DNA of 5,362 nt, taken from positions 1 to 5,362 of the forward strand of contig SKRY01000008.1 in the NCBI GenBank assembly GCA_007118235.1. Direction: 5' to 3'. This DNA is from Candidatus Hydrogenedentota bacterium (GTDB lineage: Bacteria; Hydrogenedentota; Hydrogenedentia; Hydrogenedentales; SLHB01). Made by a program: the position numbers and the translations under genes. How positions within the stretch are numbered: position 1 is the first letter of the stretch; each line of letters opens with the position of its first letter. Of this stretch, positions 1 through 5,362 are shown piece by piece. Below the pieces are notes generated by a model, which did not search any database, was not told the DNA's origin, and worked only from the letters and a program-made list of their open reading frames with translations.

Positions 1-129
1 ATCCGCGTCACGTCGGTGGTTGAATTCGATCCAGAAACCGGTTACCTCGCGGGCGATAGCGACACGGAAGAGAACCGCGTCTTCCAGCGCCGCGAATACC
101 GTGAGCCGTACGTGCTCGAAGAACAATAA
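1..129 (+). CDS. C-terminal end of an unrecognised protein (5' partial)
   Basis: An open frame enters from the left edge and stops at TAA (127-129), giving 42 residues. About 29 of the 42 codons end in G or C, which fits a real GC-rich gene, and a strong intrinsic terminator follows 26 bp after the stop. The visible tail is hydrophilic and strongly charged. It starts with a short beta-like stretch (IRVTSVVEFDPETGYL) and ends in an Arg/Glu-rich segment (FQRREYREPYVLEEQ). It has no membrane segment, cysteine or sorting motif. I do not recognise the family from this fragment and assign no function. It converges tail-to-tail with the antiporter gene and is transcriptionally separate from it. Confidence 0.65.
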   Translation: MRVTSVVEFDPETGYLAGDSDTEENRVFQRREYREPYVLEEQ

Positions 130-155
130 ACCCGTTCTTCCACATAGGACAAAAC

Positions 156-188
156 GAGGGGCGCGCTGCGGCGCGTCTCTCTTTTTTT
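156..188 (+). terminator. Rho-independent terminator of the gene ending at 129
   Basis: An 11-bp stem (156-166 with 171-181) closes a TGCG tetraloop and is followed by seven consecutive T (182-188). Nine pairs are Watson-Crick and two are G-T wobbles (159/178 and 161/176). The wobbles show its direction: in a minus-strand transcript they become A-C mismatches, and only TTTT would follow the stem. It is therefore built for plus-strand transcription, although weak use by the opposing antiporter gene is possible. It ends two bases before the antiporter stop codon. Confidence 0.9.
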
Positions 189-189
189 C

Positions 190-1146
190 TCAGCGCGCGG
201 CCAACATGAACGCTAGATAAATCCCGTAAGCCGCGGCGAGCAGCCCGCCCTCGGTCCGGCTGATTCGGTGATGGGTAAGCATGATCGGAAGCGCGGCGAA
301 GGAGACCGCGAGCATGATGGGCAAGTCCACGCGGAGCAAGGCGGGATGCGCATCGATCGGGGAAATCAGGGCGGCCGCGCCGGCGATGCCGAGAAGGTTG
401 AAGATGTTGCTGCCAATCACGTTACCCACGGCGATGTCGATCTCCTTGCGGAGCGCCGCGGCAATGGCCGTGGCGGCTTCCGGCACGGAGGTGCCCGCGG
501 CGATCAGGGTCAGGCCAATGACGCGCTCGCTCAGCCCCCACGCCCGCGCCATGAACACGGCGGAGTCCACCAGCAAGCTTCCGCCTACGGCAAGCAGGGC
601 CAGTCCGCCGAGGACAAACACGCCGTTGATTGCCAAGGAAGGCCGTTGCGTGCGGCGTAGGAAGCTGGCGTATTCCTCGTTGGCGCCCTCCGGTTCGCGG
701 CGGGCCATCCAGTAGCTGAACACGACGTACACCACAAGAAGCAACACGCACAACGCTCCCTCCGCGCGGCCGAGACGTCCGAAGGTCCAAGCTAGGAACG
801 TCACAAGCACGGATACGCCGAGCATGATGGGGACTTCGCGCTGGATGACGGTGGCCTGTACGGTCAACGGAGTGATGAGGGCGGCGAACCCGAGGATCAC
901 AAGCACGTTGAAGATGTTGCTGCCAATCACGTTGGCTAGGGCCAGCCCACCGTCGTGATGAATGGCGGCGTTGACGCTCACCGCGAGTTCGGGAGCGCTG
1001 GTGCCAAAGGCGACAACGGTCAGACCAATGACCAGGGGCGACACCCGCCAGAGCACGGCCAGCCGCGAACCGCCCCGGACCACCCCTTCCGCGCCCACGG
1101 CGAGCAGGATCAAACCCGCAACAAATAGCGCGCCTTGAATGAGCAT
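190..1146 (-). CDS. Calcium/sodium antiporter, CaCA family (YrbG-like)
   Basis: This is a complete 318-residue inner-membrane cation exchanger of the Ca2+/cation antiporter superfamily, close in length to E. coli YrbG (325) and similar in design to the archaeal NCX of known structure. Two alpha repeats carry the ion-binding signature. Alpha-1 has GTSAPE at 48-53 and GSNIFN at 75-80. Alpha-2 has GTSVPE at 218-223 and GNVIGSNIFN at 241-250. The acidic residues E53 and E223 and the N/S residues of both repeats, which coordinate the ion in the family, are all present. Hydrophobic segments fill both halves, in keeping with about ten helices, and a hydrophilic loop at about 148-170 links the halves. 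The start ATG (1146-1144) has GAGGGGAG (1160-1153) six bases upstream. It lies 145 bp downstream of the transketolase on the same strand, so co-transcription is possible but the gap contains a strong hairpin. The family is firm. Whether it exchanges Ca2+ for Na+ or for H+ cannot be read from the sequence. Confidence 0.94.
   Translation of the reverse strand: MLIQGALFVAGLILLAVGAEGVVRGGSRLAVLWRVSPLVIGLTVVAFGTSAPELAVSVNAAIHHDGGLALANVIGSNIFNVLVILGFAALITPLTVQATVIQREVPIMLGVSVLVTFLAWTFGRLGRAEGALCVLLLVVYVVFSYWMARREPEGANEEYASFLRRTQRPSLAINGVFVLGGLALLAVGGSLLVDSAVFMARAWGLSERVIGLTLIAAGTSVPEAATAIAAALRKEIDIAVGNVIGSNIFNLLGIAGAAALISPIDAHPALLRVDLPIMLAVSFAALPIMLTHHRISRTEGGLLAAAYGIYLAFMLAAR
397..423 (-). repeat. 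27-bp perfect direct repeat, copy in alpha-2
   Basis: This stretch codes for NVIGSNIFN (residues 242-250) of the antiporter. It is identical base for base to 907-933, exactly 510 bp (170 codons) away. It marks the internal duplication that defines the CaCA fold. Confidence 0.85.
907..933 (-). repeat. 27-bp perfect direct repeat, copy in alpha-1
   Basis: This stretch codes for NVIGSNIFN (residues 72-80) of the antiporter and is the partner of 397-423. All nine codons are the same in both copies, although the flanking repeat sequence has diverged considerably. Confidence 0.85.
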
Positions 1147-1176
1147 GGCTAGCTCCCCTCACCCCGCGCACAACAC

Positions 1177-1221
1177 GTGCGCGCCGCCGCAAACACCGAA
1201 TGGCGTCACGGCGGCGCGCGC
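1177..1221 (-). other. GC hairpin between transketolase and antiporter genes
   Basis: An 11-bp perfect inverted repeat (1179-1189 with 1209-1219) closes a 19-base loop. In the minus-strand transcript the loop can add a five-pair inner stem (ACGCC with GGTGT, one G-T) around ATTC. No T-run follows on either strand, so it is not a classical intrinsic terminator. It starts about 70 bases past the transketolase stop and ends about 30 bases before the antiporter start. Plausible roles are 3'-end protection of the transketolase mRNA, a Rho-assisted terminator, or differential expression of the two cistrons. None of these is shown by the sequence. Confidence 0.6.
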
Positions 1222-1291
1222 TTATCTCAAGTCATACCCCTTACACGAAGGGCGATGAGCTTTCTTCGCGGGGAGATTCGCCCTCATGGAC

Positions 1292-3196
1292 TTATTCGTG
1301 AAGAGCGAGGATCTTGCGCTTGATGTCCTCCGGCCCCATGCCTTGGTGGAAGACATGCTCGGCCAGTCCACCCGCGCCCGCCTTCGTAACGCCGATATGG
1401 CCGTAGCGGGGCGTCAGTTCACGCTCAAGGAACCACGTCCCCATGCGCATGCCAAGCCCGGTGTGACGGTTCTGCGCTTCCACCGTCAGCACGAAAGGCG
1501 TCTCGCCGATGCGGGCCAGCGTATCCTCGTCCACGACGTTGAGGGTTGGCTTGTTGATCAGGCCCACGTCCACGCCTTCCTTGCGAAGCCGATCCACGGC
1601 GTCCAAGGAGCGATAGAGCATTTCGCCGTACGACACGACATAGCCCGCGCTGCCTTCACGGATGACCTCGTCCTTGTCCCGGGCAAACGTATAGCCATTG
1701 TCGGGGGCGAAAAACTCTTTACCGTCTTCCGTCAAAATGAAGGGCACTTTGGAGCGGTTGGTGAACACGAAACGGATGCCCGGATCGTCAAAGATAGCCG
1801 GCACGAGAGATCGTAGCTGATGCGCGTCGGCGGGGAAATAGAGCCGCGTGTCCTTGCTGACTTCGGCTGGGCTGCTGTCGCCAAAGAACAGGTTCACGCC
1901 GTAGTGGCACGTATTGTCCGCGATCTCGTCCACACCCGCGTGCGAGAAGTGGCACAGAAGGTTGCTCTCGTTGAGCCGGGCCATGGAGATTTCGGAGACG
2001 ACCATCTCCATGAATGCCGAGAAGGTCGAGAAGATGCCCTGACGGCCCTCTTCAAAGCCGAACCCTGCGGCGGCCGAGAGATTGCCGCGCTCCATGACGC
2101 CGCCCATGACATAGACATCGGGACAGGCCTCGTGAATGGCTTTAATTCCGGTCGAACCCTCGAGGTCGCTGTCGATGACAAACACGTGGTTCCGGCGCTC
2201 GGCGGGATCCCTCTCTTGAAGGATTTGCGCCACCGTCTTACCAAACTCGGCGCGGTTGCCGGCCACTTCCTTGGTGCTGCCCATGTAGGTGATCAGGGAC
2301 TTGGGCTTCTCAACCTGTTTCAGGTACTCCACCGCCTCTTGGTGGCCTTCCCTCTCAAGATAGTTGATCGCGTGGTCGACGGGAATCACATCGTGCCCGG
2401 TATGCTTGCCCTCGATGCCGTCCACGCCCGGGGCCATGACACGGCGATTGATCACACCCACGGGACCCGGCGTGTTCAAGGCCTTCTGGATGCGGGCGTA
2501 AGAGGAAGCCAAGTCTTCTCCGTCGCCGGCCTCCGTTGCGAGTCCGTGCCCCGCCAAGGTGCGTTCAACATCAAAGCCGGGCAGATACTCGCGGGGATGG
2601 CCCGCAATGGTAACGTTGTTGTCATCGACCACGACCTTCACGTTGAACTGGTTGGCCACGGCCAACCGCGCCGCCTCGGCGTCATCGCCTTCTTGCTGCG
2701 AGCCATCACTCCCGAAGAGAAAGACCTGCATCTCGGGATTGGCCCGCGCCACGCCATTGACGAACGGCCACATGTGGCCCAGCCGCCCGGAGGAGAACTT
2801 CACGCCCAGCTTCTTGTCAATCTCAGGGTGGCCGTACAGCCCGTGGTTCGCCTCCCGGTAATGGAGAAGCTTCTCCATCGGCATCTCGCCGTGGAAGGCG
2901 CTCAAGACGTACTGAAGCGCCACGCGGTGTCCCGCCTCGTCAAAATGCACGGGGTAAACCGACTTGTTGCCCCGCATGAAACCATCGGCGACAAGAGCCT
3001 CCGGCACGATGCTGTACGGCCCGCCCGTGTGGCCGCCCAATCCCTTGCCCGCGGCGATGGCGGTGAAGAAGATGATCGTGTCGCGCATGATCTGAACGTT
3101 CTTTTCGAGCTGCGCCATCTTCTCGGCGCTGGGCGCGGTCTCGTCCAGCGCGAACGAGACGGGTTTGTAGCCGCTGGTGTCGATAGGAAAAGTCAT
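1292..3196 (-). CDS. tkt: Transketolase, divergent subfamily
   Basis: This is a complete 634-residue thiamine-diphosphate enzyme with the transketolase domain order. The cytosolic reaction known for the family moves a two-carbon ketol unit between sugar phosphates in the pentose phosphate pathway. The N-terminal ThDP domain (about 30-300) has GGHTGGP (54-60, H56 matching the SGHPGAP histidine), SGRLGH (136-141), the diphosphate/Mg2+ motif GSDGSQQEG...DDNN (162-194) and GKHTGHD (263-269). The pyrimidine domain (about 336-490) has GVMERGN (366-372), where E369 is the expected cofactor-activating glutamate, and DNTCH (427-431) in place of the usual DGPTH. A C-terminal domain follows (about 512-630). 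E. coli TktA is 663 residues, so the length is near normal. The open frame extends to 3481, but the start at 3196 is chosen because GAGGTG (3209-3204) lies seven bases upstream, the sequence begins in family style (MTFPIDTSGY), and the predicted promoter lies inside the extension. The fold is certain; the exact substrate is inferred. Confidence 0.93.
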   Translation of the reverse strand: MTFPIDTSGYKPVSFALDETAPSAEKMAQLEKNVQIMRDTIIFFTAIAAGKGLGGHTGGPYSIVPEALVADGFMRGNKSVYPVHFDEAGHRVALQYVLSAFHGEMPMEKLLHYREANHGLYGHPEIDKKLGVKFSSGRLGHMWPFVNGVARANPEMQVFLFGSDGSQQEGDDAEAARLAVANQFNVKVVVDDNNVTIAGHPREYLPGFDVERTLAGHGLATEAGDGEDLASSYARIQKALNTPGPVGVINRRVMAPGVDGIEGKHTGHDVIPVDHAINYLEREGHQEAVEYLKQVEKPKSLITYMGSTKEVAGNRAEFGKTVAQILQERDPAERRNHVFVIDSDLEGSTGIKAIHEACPDVYVMGGVMERGNLSAAAGFGFEEGRQGIFSTFSAFMEMVVSEISMARLNESNLLCHFSHAGVDEIADNTCHYGVNLFFGDSSPAEVSKDTRLYFPADAHQLRSLVPAIFDDPGIRFVFTNRSKVPFILTEDGKEFFAPDNGYTFARDKDEVIREGSAGYVVSYGEMLYRSLDAVDRLRKEGVDVGLINKPTLNVVDEDTLARIGETPFVLTVEAQNRHTGLGMRMGTWFLERELTPRYGHIGVTKAGAGGLAEHVFHQGMGPEDIKRKILALHE

Positions 3197-3428
3197 AGTG
3201 TCACACCTCATTTGTTGCGCGGTTTCGTGATTGGAATTTCGACAAAAGACGGAACCAACGCCATCCCCGGCGGCGGTTCCCATGATCTCGCCCCGTACCC
3301 AGAAGGGCCAAGCAGCGCAAGGCTCGCCGTCCGCCGTTTCCCCAACGTGCGGCGCCTTTGATGAGACAAGGTACGTTGACGCCCTCGCGGCGCGCCCCGG
3401 CGGATCGGCCGCCCAGGCGTCAAAACGA
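3197..3428 (-). promoter_or_regulatory. Long structured 5' leader of the transketolase mRNA (putative)
   Basis: If transcription starts from the promoter at 3435-3463, the leader is about 230 nt. Read on the minus strand it can form three units. The first is an 8-bp perfect stem, TTGACGCC with GGCGTCAA (3423-3416 with 3383-3376), at the extreme 5' end, enclosing GGCGG/CCGCC. The second is CGTACC with GGTACG (3375-3370 with 3299-3294), directly abutting the first and enclosing a hairpin at 3352-3331 of eight pairs with one bulged A and a GGGGA loop. The third is GGAACC with GGTTCC (3280-3275 with 3256-3251), with an inner CGCC/GGCG stem, followed by GTCTTTTG. About 50 unpaired bases then lead to the ribosome-binding site. 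I match it to no known riboswitch class. GC-rich DNA makes such stems fairly easily, so a regulatory role is only a hypothesis. Confidence 0.4.
3204..3209 (-). promoter_or_regulatory. Ribosome-binding site that sets the transketolase start
   Basis: On the minus strand GAGGTG lies seven bases before the ATG at 3196-3194. A second in-frame ATG (3211-3209) overlaps this site and has no comparable site of its own, so 3196 is the preferred start. Confidence 0.8.
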
Positions 3429-3434
3429 GGCCTT

Positions 3435-3463
3435 AGTATACCATGTGAGACGCCCGATGTCCC
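3435..3463 (-). promoter_or_regulatory. tkt: Predicted sigma-70 promoter for transketolase
   Basis: On the minus strand, GGGACA (3463-3458, 4 of 6 against TTGACA) is followed by a 17-base spacer and TATACT (3440-3435, 5 of 6 against TATAAT). A TGG triplet directly upstream gives an extended -10. Transcription would start near 3428. No better candidate lies closer to the transketolase start. Confidence 0.6.
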
Positions 3464-3740
3464 GTCATGGGGAACACCCACAGCTCCTGGCGCGGGCGAT
3501 CACCGCGCGGGCGGGCGCCCTCCCCTCCCGCACCTGAAGAACGGGTTGAGCCAATCTCCCTCTCCCCTCTCAAGCGCGCCCGCCGGCGCCGCCGAATTCC
3601 TGGCGCCCTGACGAATCGCCGCCCCGTCCGGCAGGGACGCCGCCGACGTTTCCTCACCCTGAAACCCGGCTCCCCAAGGCCCCTAACTCCTTACGCGCCA
3701 ATTACTTACGCCCTCACTGGCGCTGGTGGCATTCGGCTTG
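3464..3740. other. Gene-less GC-rich spacer between divergent genes
   Basis: I find no credible gene in this stretch. The open frames crossing it have no ribosome-binding site and no recognisable protein sequence. It holds a pyrimidine-rich tract (about 3557-3570), a small stem CGTCC/GGACG (3625-3629 with 3635-3639) and a 7-bp direct repeat CTTACGC (3690-3696 and 3705-3711). The promoter of the downstream secreted-protein gene should lie here or just after, but I cannot identify a convincing -35/-10 pair. Confidence 0.6.
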
Positions 3741-3757
3741 CTCTGAGTGGCTCAGAG
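3741..3757. promoter_or_regulatory. 17-bp perfect palindrome, possible operator or hairpin
   Basis: CTCTGAG-TGG-CTCAGAG has two perfect 7-base arms and a 3-base centre, ending 34 bases before the ATG of the secreted dockerin protein. Its symmetry and position suit a dimeric regulator, or a small mRNA hairpin near the 5' end. No T-run follows, so it is unlikely to be a terminator. Confidence 0.4.
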
Positions 3758-3778
3758 ACTTTGCCGCAGCTTAACCGT

Positions 3779-3783
3779 GAGGG
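3779..3783 (+). promoter_or_regulatory. Ribosome-binding site of the dockerin protein gene
   Basis: GAGGG lies eight bases before the ATG at 3792. This supports 3792 over the in-frame GTG at 3747, which falls inside the palindrome and has no such site. Confidence 0.6.
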
Positions 3784-3791
3784 CTTACACT

Positions 3792-4415
3792 ATGCATCCA
3801 ACCACCACCATCACCCCCGCTCACCTGACCCAATGCACAGCCGCGTTCGCCGCCATGATGGCGTTCATGCTGGCCGCTCCAGCGGCGTGGACCCAAGACA
3901 CGGGAGGCAGCGCCGCCCTTGTCACCATCGTGGCCGGTGACGCCACGGACAGCAACAACGATGGGCTGCCAGACTCCGTCAAGAAGGCGCTGGGGGCCGA
4001 TCCCCATGCCGAGGACAGCAACGGAGACGGCATTCCCGACGGCTGGAAGGTTCGCTACGGCTTTGAGGTCATGTGCATGGAGAACGCGGCGTGGGATATG
4101 GATGGTGGCGGACTCAACAACTACGAAGAGTACCTGTACGGGACCAATCCCTACAGGCGCGACACCGACGGGGATAACTTCTGGGACAGTTTCGAGGTGC
4201 AGTGGGGCTCGAATCCTGCCGACAATAGCTGTTATCCGTTCTCGGATCTCGTGGCGGACGTCAACTGCGACGGTACGGTCGACGCCCGCGACTTGCAGTT
4301 CGTCATCAACGGCGTGCTCGGCACTGATGTGCCTGTGCCCGTGGACATCACCGGCTCGGGCGTCGCCAACGCGATGGACATCCAAAAAGCCATCAACGCA
4401 ATTCTGGGCCTGTAG
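3792..4415 (+). CDS. Small secreted protein with TSP3-type calcium repeats and a C-terminal dockerin-like domain
   Basis: This is a complete 207-residue protein. The N-terminus looks like a Sec signal peptide: a hydrophobic core at about 16-31 and cleavage likely near 31-35 (AAPAAWTQ). The n-region is unusual in having histidine but no Lys or Arg. The mature part has acidic, calcium-binding type motifs of the bacterial thrombospondin-type-3 kind at 53-61 (DSNNDGLPD), 75-83 (DSNGDGIPD), 102-106 (DMDGG) and 124-132 (DTDGDNFWD). They are separated by the usual ALGADP, YGTNP and WGSNP turns. The last 55 residues resemble a type I dockerin. Repeat one is DVNCDGTVDARD (156-167), with the expected D1, N3, D5 and D12 ligands. 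Repeat two is DITGSGVANAMD (185-196), degenerate at positions 3 and 5. Three cysteines follow the signal region (C95, C147, C159). It should be exported and fold with Ca2+. The partner is unknown, because no cohesin is visible here. It is probably co-transcribed with the next gene. Confidence 0.87.
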   Translation: MHPTTTITPAHLTQCTAAFAAMMAFMLAAPAAWTQDTGGSAALVTIVAGDATDSNNDGLPDSVKKALGADPHAEDSNGDGIPDGWKVRYGFEVMCMENAAWDMDGGGLNNYEEYLYGTNPYRRDTDGDNFWDSFEVQWGSNPADNSCYPFSDLVADVNCDGTVDARDLQFVINGVLGTDVPVPVDITGSGVANAMDIQKAINAILGL

Positions 4416-4473
4416 AAGACTCCCAGCGATTAACTTGCAAGCGGATTCAGGGAATAGTAAGCGGAAAGCAATT

Positions 4474-4479
4474 GAGGAG
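4474..4479 (+). promoter_or_regulatory. Ribosome-binding site of the large Ig-like protein gene
   Basis: GAGGAG lies six bases before the ATG at 4486, a near-ideal site. The 70-bp gap after the dockerin gene has no terminator hairpin. It holds a direct repeat AAGCGGA (4439-4445 and 4459-4465). A weak promoter-like pair (TTAACT 4430-4435, AATAGT 4453-4458, 17-base spacer) is not enough to claim an independent start. Confidence 0.75.
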
Positions 4480-4485
4480 AGCGCC

Positions 4486-5362
4486 ATGAGCAATCTTGGA
4501 ACAATCAACGGTATTTCGGGCGCGGCCAACCATCCGGGTTGGCCCGCCCTTCATTTCATTCCCCGCGTCTCCATGGGCGCGGTTCTGCTTGCCTGTCTCT
4601 TGGGGGCGGCCTTGTCCGCGGACGCTGGTATCTGGACCCCGCGCGAGGTGGCCGTGGACCAGGCGGCGTCGGTGGTTTTCGACCAGACCCCGCCGGAGCC
4701 AGGCGTCATCGAAGCGCCCGAGCCCTCCAACACACTGCCCCTGGAACTCTCGTACGCTCATGAAGGCGGCGGAAGCCCGGTGGAGACAGCCCGCCTTTGG
4801 ATCCGGCGCGGAGAAGACGGGGGATGGCGCCAAACGGAGTTGAGCAGCAGCGAAGCCGAGGGCCTGTTGGCGTTGGACAACCTGGAGGAAGACGGCCGCT
4901 ACTTCGTGGCCCTTCAAACCAAGGACATGGCCGGAAACTGGTCCCCAGAACCCCGGGGAACCGACCACCCCATCGCCCTGTATGACACTACCCCGCCGGT
5001 TATCAGCCTCCAGGGGAATGCCGAGATCACCTTGTTTGTGGGCGAGCCTTTCACTGATTCCGGCGCCACGGCCCATGACGAGCTTGACGGGGATATCACG
5101 GACCGCATCGAGGTCACGGACCTCGTGAATACGTCCGCACCCGGCGTGTATGAAGTGCGCTACAACGTCAAGGATTCCGCGGGCAATGAAGCGACGGAAG
5201 CCGTACGCACGGTCGAGGTTCAGGACACCCACAGGCTTGAGGTGGTGCAACCCGAACACGGCGTCATCGACGCAACCCCGAGCCCCAATGCGGGCGATCG
5301 CTACGCGCACGGAACGGTGGTTACGTTGACCTATTCTTCCGGCGGCTCCGATGACTTCCAAA
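4486..5362 (+). CDS. Large secreted multi-domain protein with Ig-like and InlB-type modules (3' partial)
   Basis: The open frame runs from ATG 4486 off the right edge, giving 292 codons with no stop. After a long polar start (1-29) comes a hydrophobic signal segment (about 30-45, MGAVLLACLLGAALSA) with an A-x-A cleavage site at 45-47. Residues about 64-165 look like an Ig/FN3-like module, opening with DQTPP and ending with KDMAGNWS (146-153). Residues 168-247 match the DUF5011 bacterial Ig-like module: TTPPVISLQG, then VGEPFTDSGATAHDELDGDIT, PGVYEVRYNVKDSAGN and a final VEVQD. From 249 (HRLEVVQPEHGVIDATPS...GTVVTLTY) a divergent InlB B-repeat seems to begin and is cut by the window edge. Such arrays are found in exported surface or adhesion-like proteins. 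The catalytic or binding part, if any, lies beyond the window. M30 is a weaker alternative start with no ribosome-binding site. Confidence 0.88.
   Translation, partial: MSNLGTINGISGAANHPGWPALHFIPRVSMGAVLLACLLGAALSADAGIWTPREVAVDQAASVVFDQTPPEPGVIEAPEPSNTLPLELSYAHEGGGSPVETARLWIRRGEDGGWRQTELSSSEAEGLLALDNLEEDGRYFVALQTKDMAGNWSPEPRGTDHPIALYDTTPPVISLQGNAEITLFVGEPFTDSGATAHDELDGDITDRIEVTDLVNTSAPGVYEVRYNVKDSAGNEATEAVRTVEVQDTHRLEVVQPEHGVIDATPSPNAGDRYAHGTVVTLTYSSGGSDDFQ

Noticed and set aside
422..1192. A 256-codon minus-strand frame overlapping the antiporter
   Set aside because: It is very Arg-rich with no recognisable motifs. It is an out-of-frame shadow of the antiporter, whose motifs are unmistakable.
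1250..1283. GGGCGA...TCGCCC inverted repeat just after the transketolase stop as its terminator
   Set aside because: Only six pairs close a 22-base loop, and no T-run follows on the minus strand.
3251..3280. GGAACC...GGTTCC hairpin followed by GTCTTTTG as a true attenuator/terminator in the transketolase leader
   Set aside because: The stem is broken by a 2x2 internal loop and the run is only four T after a two-base gap. It is kept only as part of the putative structured leader.
1820..3361. A 513-codon open frame on the plus strand, opposite transketolase
   Set aside because: It is antisense to a clearly recognised enzyme, has no ribosome-binding site and no family resemblance, and is what GC-rich codon use produces on the opposite strand.
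3197..3481. A 95-residue N-terminal extension of transketolase up to 3481
   Set aside because: The extension has no domain character, contains the predicted promoter and leader hairpins, and lacks a good start site, whereas ATG 3196 has GAGGTG at ideal spacing.
4579..4599. LLAC near residue 37 of the Ig-like protein as a lipoprotein lipobox
   Set aside because: The hydrophobic stretch continues for about eight residues past the cysteine and ends in a good A-x-A site, which fits signal peptidase I better.
4447..5361. A long minus-strand frame opposite the Ig-like protein
   Set aside because: It has no recognisable domain. The plus-strand frame has a signal peptide, DUF5011 motifs and a strong ribosome-binding site.

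Overview
The window reads as a stretch of GC-rich bacterial chromosome with ordinary Shine-Dalgarno sites. No transposase, integrase, phage gene, tRNA, rRNA or CRISPR array is visible. The right third codes for secreted proteins with bacterial thrombospondin-type-3 calcium motifs, a dockerin-like C-terminus, DUF5011-type Ig-like modules and what looks like the start of a divergent InlB B-repeat. That mix is common in free-living Planctomycetes, Lentisphaerae and candidate phyla such as Hydrogenedentota. The lineage is an inference from domain style and has not been tested by phylogeny.

Layout from left to right. Bases 1-129 are the last 42 codons of an unrecognised plus-strand gene, followed at once by a strong intrinsic terminator (156-188). 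Facing it on the minus strand is a complete calcium/sodium antiporter-type CaCA membrane protein (190-1146). Upstream of that, after a 145-bp gap holding a strong GC hairpin, lies a complete minus-strand transketolase (1292-3196). Its start is set by a clear GAGGTG site. A good extended -10 promoter lies about 240 bp upstream (3435-3463), which implies a leader of roughly 230 nt that can fold into several abutting hairpins. Bases 3464-3740 show no gene.

The plus strand then carries a small secreted TSP3/dockerin protein (3792-4415) and, 70 bp later, the first 292 codons of a large secreted multi-domain protein (4486 to the window end and beyond). The second gene has no terminator before it and a strong ribosome-binding site, so the two are probably co-transcribed.

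The minus-strand pair is housekeeping: central carbon metabolism and cation exchange, with no obvious functional link. The plus-strand pair is probably a cell-surface or extracellular calcium-dependent set. I see no convincing new multi-gene system. The points most worth a second look are the structured transketolase leader, the divergent active-site motifs of the transketolase, and the secreted dockerin protein next to its large neighbour.
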